The notes under the pieces were generated by a model. It was not told the DNA's origin. It was given only the letters and a program-made list of their open reading frames with translations, and searched no databases. This document shows positions 6,466 to 14,784 of a stretch of 20,076 nucleotides of DNA, piece by piece (positions within the stretch are counted from its first letter, which is position 1; every line of letters begins with the position of its first letter). The stretch is from UMGS1225 sp034086705 (lineage in GTDB: Bacteria; Bacillota; Clostridia; Oscillospirales; CAG-272): assembly GCA_034086705.1 (NCBI GenBank), contig JAXDZV010000096.1:1-20076 (forward strand). Direction: 5' to 3'. The position numbers were made by a program, and so were the translations under genes.

Positions 6466-7122
6466 TCAGTTCACAAAAGCAAGCGTTTGCGAAACCGTTA
6501 TCCAGTCATAGTCCACACCACCGTATACCCCGCCGTAGTAATATTCTACTTCAACATCCGTCTGCGTGGTGCCTGCAGGCAGAAGCTGTGTTACGGTAGC
6601 AAGATGCGTTTGTGCATATCGATCCTGCACATCCACCTCTGCAGAGGTAAACTGTGTTGTCTTGCCACCAATGGTAATCTGATTGTTTGTGCGTGTGTTG
6701 ACATGAACTGTCCACGATGTTAGATACAGCTCTGCTGTGAACAAAACACCCTGCGCAGTTGATTTTGCCGTCCACTGCACCAAGACATTCAAATATTTGC
6801 TGCCGGTATTGGACTTAAATGTACCGGACGCGTCAATCGTTGCAACCGACGGAGCGGAAGACGATGTATCATCGCCGGGCATGTCGGGATCTTTATTGTA
6901 CACCGGCGGCGTTGTGGATGCATCTGTGGGATCCGTTGTTGCAGGAATCGCGGGTTTGCCGGAATCGTTCTCTCCTGAAGCGTTACCTGACTGAGAATCC
7001 GTGTTTGGGTTAACAACAACTCCCGAAGGAATCTCATCATCTTCTCCAGTTTGCGAACGACATGCACACAAAAGGCCAAGCAACAAAGCAGCAATCAAAC
7101 TCAAACATACGATTTTTTTCAT
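6466..7122 (-). CDS. Small lipoprotein with Pro/Thr/Ser linker and unknown C-terminal beta-rich domain
   Basis: This 218-residue exported protein has a type II signal peptide (MKKIVCLSLIAALLLGLLCAC). The Cys at residue 21, or possibly 19, would be lipidated. Residues 22 to about 95 are an acidic, Pro/Thr/Ser/Asn-rich, probably disordered stalk. The remaining 120 residues (from about TIDASGTFKSNTG) alternate polar and hydrophobic residues in short runs such as YLNVLVQWTA and VLFTAELYLTSWTVHV, which suggests a beta-sandwich. It ends VDYDWITVSQTLAFVN. I recognise no family or catalytic motif. AAGGAG lies before the ATG, and the gene follows the beta-lactamase-fold gene by 35 bases, probably in one operon. 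No clear terminator is visible after it; the xpt promoter starts within 50 bases. Confidence 0.85.
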   Translation of the reverse strand: MKKIVCLSLIAALLLGLLCACRSQTGEDDEIPSGVVVNPNTDSQSGNASGENDSGKPAIPATTDPTDASTTPPVYNKDPDMPGDDTSSSAPSVATIDASGTFKSNTGSKYLNVLVQWTAKSTAQGVLFTAELYLTSWTVHVNTRTNNQITIGGKTTQFTSAEVDVQDRYAQTHLATVTQLLPAGTTQTDVEVEYYYGGVYGGVDYDWITVSQTLAFVN

Positions 7123-7157
7123 CTTCCGTTCTCCTTTTTTGTGGTTTTTATGTTGCG

Positions 7158-8258
7158 TTATGTTGTACGGTATGCCGTCGACACACCGGTTTGCGCGTAA
7201 TAGGCCTGCATAACCCGATCCAAGCTTGCAATCACTTCATGGCAGCAATCATACCCCTCGCCCACGATATGCAACGGTCGCGTCGTAAAAACAACCAATG
7301 CATACGCATCGTCGCCGCGTATGACAATGCCGGCTTCATTGAAAGCATACTCATCCGATCCGGATTTATGCGCAATCACGTCGGCATCTTTCACAGCAAT
7401 TGCAATCTCACAAAATAAATTCGTCGTTAAATATTCCCAGTAAAGCTGCGCCTCTGGCGACCCAGTTTTATAATATCGCCAAATATCCTGCCAAACCAAT
7501 CCCAGATCCAGCGGACGCATTCGCGTCCACATGCCGTATTGCCCAAAATACGGAACAAGCCCCAGGCGTTCACTCAGAGCAATATAGTCCTTATTTCCAA
7601 ATTTCTTGTAAAGTACATTGTAAGCCGTGTTATCACTTTCGTGAATCAAATGATACAGCAAATCCTGCACCGTGTATGTTTTGCCAGTGCCCATATATTG
7701 TATTTGTCCGGCGCCCACCAAATGGTCTGCCCCCGTATACACATATGTGTCATCCAGACGGATCCTTGGTGCAACGGGATCTTCCGCAACACCGTTTTCA
7801 TCGTCTATACGGTTTTGCTCCAGCCGCTCAAACCAAGAGAGCGCATATCCGGCTTTGATGGTACAAGCTGTCATATAATATTGATCCGCCTGAAATCCAA
7901 TAGACATGCCGCTGACAAGATCCACCGCGTAAAACGCCGTGTCATACGGACGATACCGCGCGACAATGGACAAAAGCTCTGTTTCAAGTTCCTCGGGAAC
8001 CGTGAAATCCGAATTGTTGACCGTAATTTTTCCCGGTTCAAATACATCGTCGCAATTTCGTACCGTATCTTTCCCCGCGGCATGTGCTTGCGTAATCTCC
8101 GGTATCGGTAATGCCTGTGAGCTTAAAAGCCGCTGCGGCCGTTCTAAAGACCGCGGACGCTCGTCGCCCGGCACGGTCTTTATCGTACAACTTGCAAAAA
8201 AAGCAGAAAGCAAGATGCCGGCTGCTCCCGCAACGGCAGCAATCGTTGTATGCCTCAT
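7158..8258 (-). CDS. Class A beta-lactamase-fold hydrolase with Cys in place of the catalytic Ser
   Basis: This 366-residue exported protein resembles the class A beta-lactamase/serine hydrolase family (Beta-lactamase2-like). It probably starts as a lipoprotein (FFASC, Cys24). A spacer to about residue 85 precedes the catalytic domain. Two of the three motifs are normal: SDN (Ser208-Asp209-Asn210, in HESDNTAYN) and KSG for KTG (Lys298-Gly300). The first motif should be SxxK but reads CTIK (Cys132-Lys135, codon TGT at 7863-7865), in a YYMTACTIKAGYAL context where relatives have AASTIK. I see no clear omega-loop Glu of true beta-lactamases. It may therefore be a thiol peptidase, an inactive penicillin-binding relative, or a wall-sensing protein. 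GAGG lies five bases before the ATG. It sits 21 bases after the Gfo/Idh/MocA gene, so the two are probably cotranscribed. Confidence 0.85.
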   Translation of the reverse strand: MRHTTIAAVAGAAGILLSAFFASCTIKTVPGDERPRSLERPQRLLSSQALPIPEITQAHAAGKDTVRNCDDVFEPGKITVNNSDFTVPEELETELLSIVARYRPYDTAFYAVDLVSGMSIGFQADQYYMTACTIKAGYALSWFERLEQNRIDDENGVAEDPVAPRIRLDDTYVYTGADHLVGAGQIQYMGTGKTYTVQDLLYHLIHESDNTAYNVLYKKFGNKDYIALSERLGLVPYFGQYGMWTRMRPLDLGLVWQDIWRYYKTGSPEAQLYWEYLTTNLFCEIAIAVKDADVIAHKSGSDEYAFNEAGIVIRGDDAYALVVFTTRPLHIVGEGYDCCHEVIASLDRVMQAYYAQTGVSTAYRTT

Positions 8259-8279
8259 ATCAACCTCATCATTGTCTTA

Positions 8280-9536
8280 TTATTCGCTTTCCCCATCCCG
8301 GCTGTCAAAGGTCTCTTCACATACATCCTCCAAGCAGAAACGGCCTCGGTGATATGGCTCACGGCGACACCAGCGACCATTGGTGAAATCCGGAATTGCA
8401 ACAGGCATACTGCCCATCGCCACAGATTGTTCCGACAAAGGCGTAATGCTCATCCACGCAGCCATATCATATACATCAATCGGCATCGGTGTATGATCCC
8501 GCACTGCCTCAAAAAAGGCTTGCAGCACCAAATAATCAATTCCACCGTGCCCACCAACCGCATCGTAATTCTTCCAAAGCGGGTGCAGATATGCATCATA
8601 ATATTCTGAGATGTCTCGATAGCTCTCGCCCCATTCGTAGGACTCGGCGCTGCCGTCCAAATAAATTCCATGCTTTTCTTCAGACCAAATTCCCTTGGTT
8701 CCCTGAACCAAATTAGCCCTGGAATACGGACGCGGCAAAGATGTATCGTGTGTAAGCACAATGGTCTGCCCATGCGCACATTTAATACAGGTTGTCACCA
8801 CATCTCCTTGCGTGAAAGACGCCTGCGCATTCTCAAAATTCTCACCGCGCCGTGTGCGGATCCATTCGCGAATGCCAGCGCTCTTGCTTGCCATTGAGGT
8901 CAGCGTCAGCATGCGATTGCCGCGGTTGATATTCAAATATTTTGCAATCGGTCCCAACTCATGCGTCGGATACAGTTCTCCATTGCGATTGAGATATTGG
9001 TCCAGTCTGTAATGCCGATTAACATGGCCCAGCGCCACCTCATCCCGCAAATCATGCCGATAGCCACCCTCGCAATGCACAATTTCTCCAAAGGCGCCTT
9101 TTTTGATCATGTTCAGAACTGTCAACTCTTCCTGCCCATAGCAACAGTTTTCCAAAAGCATCACAGGCGTTTTCGTTTGTTCATAGGTACGCACCAATTC
9201 AAAACATTCTTCCACCGAGTGCGCGCCACCAACCTCAACACCGACGGGCTTTCCCGCCCGCATACATTCCAAAGCAATCTGCGAATGTGCCCCCCAAGAG
9301 GAGGGGCTAACAATGCAGTCAACATCATCGCGCTCCAGAAGTACACGAAAATCCTGCGTTGCAAACGGGGTGCTTCCCTGCTTTTCCGTCACCATCTGCC
9401 GAGCTTCGGTGACACGGTCTTCATACAAATCACACACAGCACTAACCTGTGCGATCGGCATATGCTCTAACACAAGCTGCAATAATCCTTTGCCTCGACC
9501 TCCCAGCCCTACAAAAGCAACTTTTACCTTCTTCAT
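8280..9536 (-). CDS. Gfo/Idh/MocA family protein with GH109-like features
   Basis: This 418-residue cytoplasmic protein binds NAD(P) through an N-terminal Rossmann fold (VKVAFVGLGGRGKGLLQ, residues 4-20). The C-terminal half carries YPTHELGPIAKYLNINRGNR and HDTSLPRPYSRANLVQGTKG, which recall the GH109 branch. That branch uses bound NAD+ to cleave alpha-N-acetylgalactosaminides by an oxidation-elimination route. An ordinary sugar or inositol dehydrogenase is the alternative. The ATG at 9536 is preferred over the in-frame ATG at 9548, because the AAGGA site is 11 bases from the former and directly abuts the latter. It is the first gene after the promoter at 9649-9677 and is followed by a beta-lactamase-fold lipoprotein, hinting at glycan or wall metabolism. 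I see no signal peptide. Family assignment is firm; the GH109 assignment is moderate. Confidence 0.88.
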   Translation of the reverse strand: MKKVKVAFVGLGGRGKGLLQLVLEHMPIAQVSAVCDLYEDRVTEARQMVTEKQGSTPFATQDFRVLLERDDVDCIVSPSSWGAHSQIALECMRAGKPVGVEVGGAHSVEECFELVRTYEQTKTPVMLLENCCYGQEELTVLNMIKKGAFGEIVHCEGGYRHDLRDEVALGHVNRHYRLDQYLNRNGELYPTHELGPIAKYLNINRGNRMLTLTSMASKSAGIREWIRTRRGENFENAQASFTQGDVVTTCIKCAHGQTIVLTHDTSLPRPYSRANLVQGTKGIWSEEKHGIYLDGSAESYEWGESYRDISEYYDAYLHPLWKNYDAVGGHGGIDYLVLQAFFEAVRDHTPMPIDVYDMAAWMSITPLSEQSVAMGSMPVAIPDFTNGRWCRREPYHRGRFCLEDVCEETFDSRDGESE

Positions 9537-9627
9537 TAAAAAACCCATCCTTATAATTCATATAGTATCAAAACTCGCTATCGGCGCCTTTAAAAGCAGT
9601 ATATCACAAAGCAATATTCGCCGCCCC

Positions 9628-9643
9628 GGCATTTCCGAATGCC
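9628..9643 (-). other. Hairpin or operator at the transcription start of the Gfo/Idh/MocA operon
   Basis: GGCATT and AATGCC flank a four-base spacer, giving a perfect six-pair inverted repeat at about +1 to +16 of the predicted transcript. It could be a repressor site or a 5'-end hairpin. Confidence 0.4.
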
Positions 9644-9648
9644 CGCTC

Positions 9649-9677
9649 ATTATAGCATAGCCATACCCGCTTGTAAA
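9649..9677 (-). promoter_or_regulatory. Promoter of the Gfo/Idh/MocA - hydrolase - lipoprotein operon
   Basis: TTTACA (9672-9677) and TATAAT (9649-9654) are 17 bases apart, with a TGC extended -10. It leaves a leader of about 105 bases before the start at 9536 that contains no gene; only the small inverted repeat at its beginning stands out. Confidence 0.88.
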
Positions 9678-9708
9678 GTAGAACAGAGAAAAACCAATTC
9701 GCCGCACA

Positions 9709-12042
9709 CTATACAAGTTCCACCGGTTCCAAATGCAGCACAGCACACAATCCCATTTGCTCCGCTGCCTCTCTCTCGCGCTTATGGCAGGTAAATACAA
9801 AGGTTTGCTGGCCGCTCTGTTCCGCTGCAAATAAAAGACTCAGCATTCTCTCCAACCTGCCGTCATCCAGCTGCGCAAAGCTTTCATCAAATACCATCGG
9901 CGGTCGATTTTTCTGATACAGCGTATTGACCAGCGCCATTCGCAACCCTATATAGGCGATATCCCGCGTGCCTGCGCTGAAATACATGGCGTCATACAAA
10001 TGGTTCCGCGCCGTTTGATAGCTCATGGAAAGATCGCTGTCCAGCCCGATTTGTGTATATCTGCCATCACTGAGGCGCCCCATAATTCTACCAGTCATCT
10101 CCGATAAGGAAGGTGCAATTTTTCCACGCAGTGTTTCGCCCGCCTGCGTCAATTTTTCTGCTGCAAGGGCAATGGCTGCATATGTTTGCGTGTCGTGCGC
10201 AAGTAACTGCGCAAGCTCATTCAGCATCTGCTGTAGCACCTGCGGGTCTTCAAAAGACGCATTGCTTTCCGCATAACTTGTTTTCAGCGACAAAATTCGC
10301 TCTGCAAGCGATTCATTCGCCTTATGGCAAAAATCAATTTCCCTGCGCAAGGCGGCCGTATCCACTGTGTCCGGATCTTCCTCCGCAAATTTTTCCCGCA
10401 ACTGTGCCAGCCGTCTGCCTGTATCCTCAGGACTCTGCCCCTGCGCAGAAGTTTTTTCACAAATCGCACGATATTTTTCTGCCTCTGCGCGAGCCTTTGC
10501 AATGGCACCAAGCGCACTTTCAAGTTGATCTGCAATGGTTTCCAGCTGCTCCTGTGTTAAAAGCTTCGGCGAAATCGGCGGTGTTTGTGCGCTCTGCAAT
10601 TGATCCAGCAAAGATGCTGCTTCCGTCGTTGAAGAGAGTAGCTTTTCCGTTTCATTGGAAATACGTTCTGTTAACGCACGCCGGTTGTCCGTATGCAATT
10701 TCAAGCGTGCTTCATTGACAGAATACTCCTCCAACAAATCGTCCAGTTCTTCTTCTACCTCGCAGCCAAAGGTATCTAATATATCGCGCAGCACACGGTC
10801 ATGCTTGACTCGACAGGAAAAGAAAAACAGCGCAAGTGCTGCAATTGCAGCGCTCACAAGGAGAAAAACCAAGCGCGACGGAGAGGAGAAAACATACAAA
10901 AATGCCGTCAGAGCCGTCGAAAAAACCGTGAGCATTAAAAAGCACACGGCAAGCAGTGTAAACGTCCGCCGTTTTGTAACATGTGAAAGAATCGCCGCTC
11001 TGACGCGTTCCGGCCCACCCCAACCGGCAAGGCGCTGCAACTGTTCTTCATGCAGATTATCGCGCCGCGCCGAGCAATCGTTTTCGCGCAGTTGCTTTTC
11101 CGCCTCTTCCTTGGAACGCTTTGCAAAACGCATGGCGCCCGCAAGCTCACGCAGCCGTGCGATATATGCACTGTCCGGAATAAAACCGCCTCGAAAAAGG
11201 CGCTTTTCAATTGCCTGCGCCTTCTGTTGTTCCTGTGCCTCCATAGCGCGCAATTGATCAAGGTCCATACAGCGCTGCAGCTCACGGTATTCTTCCGTCA
11301 GCTCAATTATGCTCCGACATTGCTCCGCGCGTGCTCGGTTTTCCTCCCGCTTTTTTTCCAATCGTGCAATATCGTTCTCCAACGCCGACAGCTTTTTCTG
11401 CAACTCCAACGCTGTGTTCAATCGCAGCTTTCCTTCGTCCAGCCGGCATTGCAATTCATATAGCTTGCCACCCTTTTTGTTTTTGTGCAGATAATACACC
11501 CTTTTTTCATCCAGCTTCTTCAAAGCCTTTTGCGTATTGACATCTGTATCTGCAGAAAACAAAATATTTTCAATTGCCTGCCGCAACGAAGTGCCTGAAA
11601 GCGATGCACAGCCCAGTTGTCCAACAAATGCGGAAGAAGAAAACACCTCTGCGTTAACGCCAAAAAAATACTCGCCCGGTTGTTCCGAAAAGCGCAGCTG
11701 CGTATGCGTGGACTGATCCATTACACGCAGATTCTCCCGGAATGTACAAGCAGCCCCTTGCCGCAAATCCGCGGTGGGAAATACAGAACGTTCGATGCAG
11801 AAAAAGCCCTGTTCCGTATGAAAAAACAACGCGCCTGCGGCACAACCGTGTGTGCAGGAGAGATATCGTTCTCTCTCACCGCTGCGACTTTGAAATCCGT
11901 AAAATATGAACCGAATAAAAGCAGCAATCGACGACTTCCCGCTTTCATTATCTCCCTCTATGATGTTTACGCCGCGCCCGAAAATATATTCCCGGTTACT
12001 CAGCCCAGCAAAACGTTCGATTTGTATTTTCTCGATATACAT
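9709..12042 (-). CDS. yhaN: YhaN-like Rad50/SbcC-family ATPase with central membrane segments
   Basis: This 777-residue protein has the split-ATPase architecture of SMC/Rad50 proteins. It has an N-terminal Walker A (GDNESGKSS, residues 30-38), long coiled coils (about 160-340 and 410-640), then the signature FSAGTRDIAYIGLR (about 686) and Walker B MVFDESFAQLDD (about 715). Two hydrophobic segments (about residues 357-408) break the coiled coil where SbcC or Rad50 has a zinc hook; no CxxC hook is seen. Membrane segments at this place are known for Bacillus YhaN. The partner phosphoesterase gene ends 14 bases upstream, and the pair resembles YhaO/YhaN rather than SbcD/SbcC. The likely role is nuclease-linked DNA processing near the membrane, inferred from family. 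AAAGGGG precedes the ATG. I see no strong terminator after the stop codon. Confidence 0.88.
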   Translation of the reverse strand: MYIEKIQIERFAGLSNREYIFGRGVNIIEGDNESGKSSIAAFIRFIFYGFQSRSGERERYLSCTHGCAAGALFFHTEQGFFCIERSVFPTADLRQGAACTFRENLRVMDQSTHTQLRFSEQPGEYFFGVNAEVFSSSAFVGQLGCASLSGTSLRQAIENILFSADTDVNTQKALKKLDEKRVYYLHKNKKGGKLYELQCRLDEGKLRLNTALELQKKLSALENDIARLEKKREENRARAEQCRSIIELTEEYRELQRCMDLDQLRAMEAQEQQKAQAIEKRLFRGGFIPDSAYIARLRELAGAMRFAKRSKEEAEKQLRENDCSARRDNLHEEQLQRLAGWGGPERVRAAILSHVTKRRTFTLLAVCFLMLTVFSTALTAFLYVFSSPSRLVFLLVSAAIAALALFFFSCRVKHDRVLRDILDTFGCEVEEELDDLLEEYSVNEARLKLHTDNRRALTERISNETEKLLSSTTEAASLLDQLQSAQTPPISPKLLTQEQLETIADQLESALGAIAKARAEAEKYRAICEKTSAQGQSPEDTGRRLAQLREKFAEEDPDTVDTAALRREIDFCHKANESLAERILSLKTSYAESNASFEDPQVLQQMLNELAQLLAHDTQTYAAIALAAEKLTQAGETLRGKIAPSLSEMTGRIMGRLSDGRYTQIGLDSDLSMSYQTARNHLYDAMYFSAGTRDIAYIGLRMALVNTLYQKNRPPMVFDESFAQLDDGRLERMLSLLFAAEQSGQQTFVFTCHKREREAAEQMGLCAVLHLEPVELV

Positions 12043-12056
12043 CCCGTTTGCCCCTT

Positions 12057-13181
12057 TCAGCGTCCCGCCGTGCTTTCTAAAGCATCCAGCCCATATCGCA
12101 GGGCGGCCGCCCCAAGTGCACGCTGTGCAGCATCCTCGCTTTGCAAATACGGCAAAAGACTTTCATAAAAAGCTCCGCGAATGGTCGGATCCGTACGCAG
12201 ATTCTGCACGTCCGATTCCAGCACGGTATTGTCCTGCACCTCAAAACGCAGCAGCGGCGGCAGTGCCTGTTGCAAAAGCTCCGCATCCGGGCATAGCCGT
12301 GCACTGACATGTCCGGTCAATTCCACACGTACACCGGTATTTGAATCATATTTTTTCTCTCGCAGCATTGCACGAATGCGTTCCGCCACATCTGACAAAC
12401 AGCCGGCGCCGGTGATATCCAACGTCTCTTTTTCGTAATGTCGCTTGGAAAAGCGAAGACGCTTGGCGTTGAAGCTGCACACGCCATTCTGCTTGGACAA
12501 TTCCGCAACCAAAGCCCCTTTATAGCCTGTTTCGTCAAAACCGCGCCCCTCCAAGCAGCCGCTGTATCCGTAATATGTGTCGCGAATACGACTGATGCTA
12601 TCAGAATTATGAATGTGTCCAAGGGCCATATAATCAAATCCGCTGGCATCAATCTCCTCTTTCGTAATCGGTGCATAAACCGACGAAGCAGCGCCGGAAA
12701 CATCGGCATGCCCTAAGAAAATATTGATGCTTTTTGTCGGCGGCAGAGAAAAACCACTCAACACATGTTGGGAAAACTGTTTAGAACACCAGGCAAACCC
12801 CCATACGTTCACCCCGATTTCATCAAAAGAAAAACACGAAACATGCGGCTTAGAAAACAAAAATACATTCGGCGGAAAATCCGCCTTTGCATATGCAGAA
12901 AATTCCGTGAAGCAATCGTGATTGCCGGGAGCTATCACAAAACGGCAATCCGGTACACTTTCAAATTCCCGCCGCAAAAAAGAAAGCGTCTCGCGCGTCA
13001 CAAAACTGTTATTGAACAGATCTCCCGCAATTAAGAACAAATCCACTTTTTGTGCTTTGGCATACAATACAAGGGATGCAAAGGTAGAACGCAGTTCATT
13101 GCGGTGCTGCTCTGCCTTTTCCGGGTCCAGCATGGAAAAAGGTGTGTCCAAATGAATGTCCGCCGTGTGAAGGAATTTCAT
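12057..13181 (-). CDS. yhaO: YhaO-like DNA repair exonuclease (Mre11/SbcD-type metallophosphoesterase)
   Basis: This 374-residue cytoplasmic nuclease subunit carries the calcineurin-like phosphoesterase motifs in order. They are ADIHLD (Asp8, His10), IAGDLF near residue 53, APGNHD near 86, GHADVSG near 175 and LGHIHNSD near 207. Together they bind two metal ions and cleave phosphodiesters. The C-terminal third is a separate domain that probably contacts the ATPase partner encoded 14 bases downstream. The length is shorter than Bacillus YhaO, about 400, and similar to SbcD. AAAGGATC precedes the ATG, and the upstream solute-binding gene ends 48 bases before, with no terminator between them, so these genes probably share the promoter at 14670-14698. 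Confidence 0.9.
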   Translation of the reverse strand: MKFLHTADIHLDTPFSMLDPEKAEQHRNELRSTFASLVLYAKAQKVDLFLIAGDLFNNSFVTRETLSFLRREFESVPDCRFVIAPGNHDCFTEFSAYAKADFPPNVFLFSKPHVSCFSFDEIGVNVWGFAWCSKQFSQHVLSGFSLPPTKSINIFLGHADVSGAASSVYAPITKEEIDASGFDYMALGHIHNSDSISRIRDTYYGYSGCLEGRGFDETGYKGALVAELSKQNGVCSFNAKRLRFSKRHYEKETLDITGAGCLSDVAERIRAMLREKKYDSNTGVRVELTGHVSARLCPDAELLQQALPPLLRFEVQDNTVLESDVQNLRTDPTIRGAFYESLLPYLQSEDAAQRALGAAALRYGLDALESTAGR

Positions 13182-13229
13182 ATCCGTTGATCCTTTCCCG
13201 TTGGAATAGTAACTGCCGCGTACAGCCCA

Positions 13230-14606
13230 TCACGGACACGGCTCGCAGCTTTGCGAAAGCAGCTGCGAAATCTGTGCTTGCACTGCGTCTTTTTGCGGAG
13301 CAAGAAAGCTCTCCACACTGCGCCCGTAGTAAGCGGCATTTGCCGTGGCTTGATACAGCGCGTTATATAAACCTGTTACACCGCTTGCAAACAGCATCCC
13401 TGCGTTGACCTGCTCTGTGCTGACAACCGTACACAAAGTCAGATAGCTGCGCATATCGTGCAATGTAAAACGCAACGCGCCATCACAATAGGCTTGCATC
13501 ATCCCGTAGGAGGCTGCCATATACGTCTGCAAAAGCTGTCCGGAGCTTTCTAAATTGCGTACGCCGCTCGGAATGCAAAGCACCGGTGTTTGGTCCTCAG
13601 CAGCCCCGGGCTGTCCGGGCAAACTCAGCAGTTCATAATCAACCTCGCTGTCGCGCAAAACATCGGTAAACGAAAGCGTATCGATATAAAACAGCTTCTT
13701 ACCATCCAAAAAATCCTGCCTGCTTGCGGTTTCCAGCGCTCCGTTTCGCAGTAACCCCACTGTGTCGGAAAGCGCCTGCAGCGCTGTATAGTCCGGAACA
13801 TATTCAGCAGGGCTGTAATACCCCGTTTGCAAAATCCGTACCCCTGCGCCCAGCAGCCGTGTCAATGCCTGCTGGGATTGCAAAGCAGCAGGAGCAGATA
13901 ACGTCTGCCCGATCTGTGTACAAAAAGCAAGCAACTCCGCAAAGGTATAACCTTCTGCCGAGGTATTCGGCAATTCTGTTCCCGGTGGCAAAAGCGATCG
14001 ATTGCAATATAACGCATAACAGCGGTCCAACGCGTCCGTTGCCGCGCCGAAAGCGCCGTAGACACTGCGCCCTACCGCAGTTTTCTCTGTCTTTTGCACA
14101 TCATAGTACGGTGCATCCAAATCCACAAACGGTACTGTTCGTAAATCGCTCAAAATACCGTTCACAGCAAAAATGCCAAGATAGCTCCTGGGCAACGCCA
14201 AAAGGTCACATACATAGTTTTCGCTGCCCGAAAGCACAGCGTTGTACATATTCTGATAAAGCGTTTCTATGTCATATTGCACAACCAAAATCTGTGTGCC
14301 GAGCTTTTGTTCTGCAAGTGCATGCCGCTCCGCACGCAATAAATCGCAATCTGTTTCCAAGCCGCCTTTCAAAAAGGAAGTGTCTGCCGCCGCAATAACA
14401 AGCGGCGTATCCGGCAAAACATCCGTGTACACCGCATCCAAATAATCCCGTGCGGTCATGGCAGAATCCACGCTGTCCTGCGCATCGCTCTGCTCACTAT
14501 GCGTTGTATCAGACACCTGCTCCTGTGTTTGCGGCACCTGCGCGCAGCTACAAAAACACAGGCATACACAAACGATCGCCAGCAAATATTTCATGCCCGG
14601 ATGCAC
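13230..14606 (-). CDS. Extracellular solute-binding lipoprotein, family 1-like, without a linked transporter
   Basis: This 458-residue exported protein has a Cys-rich lipoprotein signal (KYLLAIVCVCLCFCSCAQ) and a polar linker. The body resembles family 1 sugar or peptide binding proteins: residues with the pattern VCDLLALPRSYLGIFAVNGILSDLRTVPFVDLDAPYY correspond to the region that in such proteins follows the ligand-cleft hinge. The GTG at 14606 is chosen because GGGGGG lies five bases before it; the ATG four codons later (14594) is 17 bases from that site. The longer open frame up to 14735 cannot be used, since it would begin upstream of the promoter at 14670-14698. No permease or ATPase gene is adjacent. 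It heads an operon with yhaO and yhaN, which is odd. A sensory or orphan binding protein is the best reading. Confidence 0.72.
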   Translation of the reverse strand: MHPGMKYLLAIVCVCLCFCSCAQVPQTQEQVSDTTHSEQSDAQDSVDSAMTARDYLDAVYTDVLPDTPLVIAAADTSFLKGGLETDCDLLRAERHALAEQKLGTQILVVQYDIETLYQNMYNAVLSGSENYVCDLLALPRSYLGIFAVNGILSDLRTVPFVDLDAPYYDVQKTEKTAVGRSVYGAFGAATDALDRCYALYCNRSLLPPGTELPNTSAEGYTFAELLAFCTQIGQTLSAPAALQSQQALTRLLGAGVRILQTGYYSPAEYVPDYTALQALSDTVGLLRNGALETASRQDFLDGKKLFYIDTLSFTDVLRDSEVDYELLSLPGQPGAAEDQTPVLCIPSGVRNLESSGQLLQTYMAASYGMMQAYCDGALRFTLHDMRSYLTLCTVVSTEQVNAGMLFASGVTGLYNALYQATANAAYYGRSVESFLAPQKDAVQAQISQLLSQSCEPCP

Positions 14607-14669
14607 CGTATCCCCCCTTTTTCCGCACCGGATTTTTTCATATGCGGCAACATATAATAATACAGCCTT

Positions 14670-14698
14670 ATTATACCTCTTTATTCGAGAAAAATCAA
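14670..14698 (-). promoter_or_regulatory. Promoter of the binding protein - yhaO - yhaN operon
   Basis: TTGATT (14693-14698) and TATAAT (14670-14675) are 17 bases apart on the minus strand. The predicted start near 14663 rules out any translation start above that point and fixes the start of the lipoprotein gene at 14606 or 14594. Confidence 0.9.
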
Positions 14699-14708
14699 TG
14701 CTTTTTTC

Positions 14709-14734
14709 TGCGGTTTCATAAAAGGAGAACCGCA
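14709..14734. repeat. Inverted repeat upstream of the binding-protein promoter
   Basis: TGCGGTT (14709-14715) is mirrored by AACCGCA (14728-14734) around 12 bases. It lies between the preceding terminator and the -35 box, a place where activator sites often occur. It could also be chance. Confidence 0.35.
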
Positions 14735-14738
14735 AAGT

Positions 14739-14784
14739 AAAAAAGAACGGTGTCCCGCTTGCAAGCGGGACACCGTTCTTTTTT
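14739..14784 (-). terminator. Perfect palindromic terminator overlapping the epimerase stop codon
   Basis: A 23-base arm (14739-14761) is followed directly by its exact complement (14762-14784), giving a GC-rich core flanked by six A and six T. It works as an intrinsic terminator on either strand. The TAA stop codon of the SDR gene (14785-14783) shares two bases with the A side of the stem, so the transcript ends about 45 bases past the last sense codon. Confidence 0.95.

Noticed and set aside
8961..9470. Plus-strand open frame of 169 codons opposite the Gfo/Idh/MocA gene
   Set aside because: It is antisense to a gene with clear family motifs and no domain is visible.
13724..14398. Plus-strand open frame of 224 codons opposite the solute-binding lipoprotein gene
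   Set aside because: The minus-strand frame has a signal peptide, promoter and ribosome binding site; the plus-strand frame has none and reads as low-complexity basic sequence.
14607..14735. An N-terminal extension of the solute-binding lipoprotein by 43 residues
   Set aside because: It spans the promoter at 14670-14698 and would hide the lipoprotein signal peptide inside the chain.
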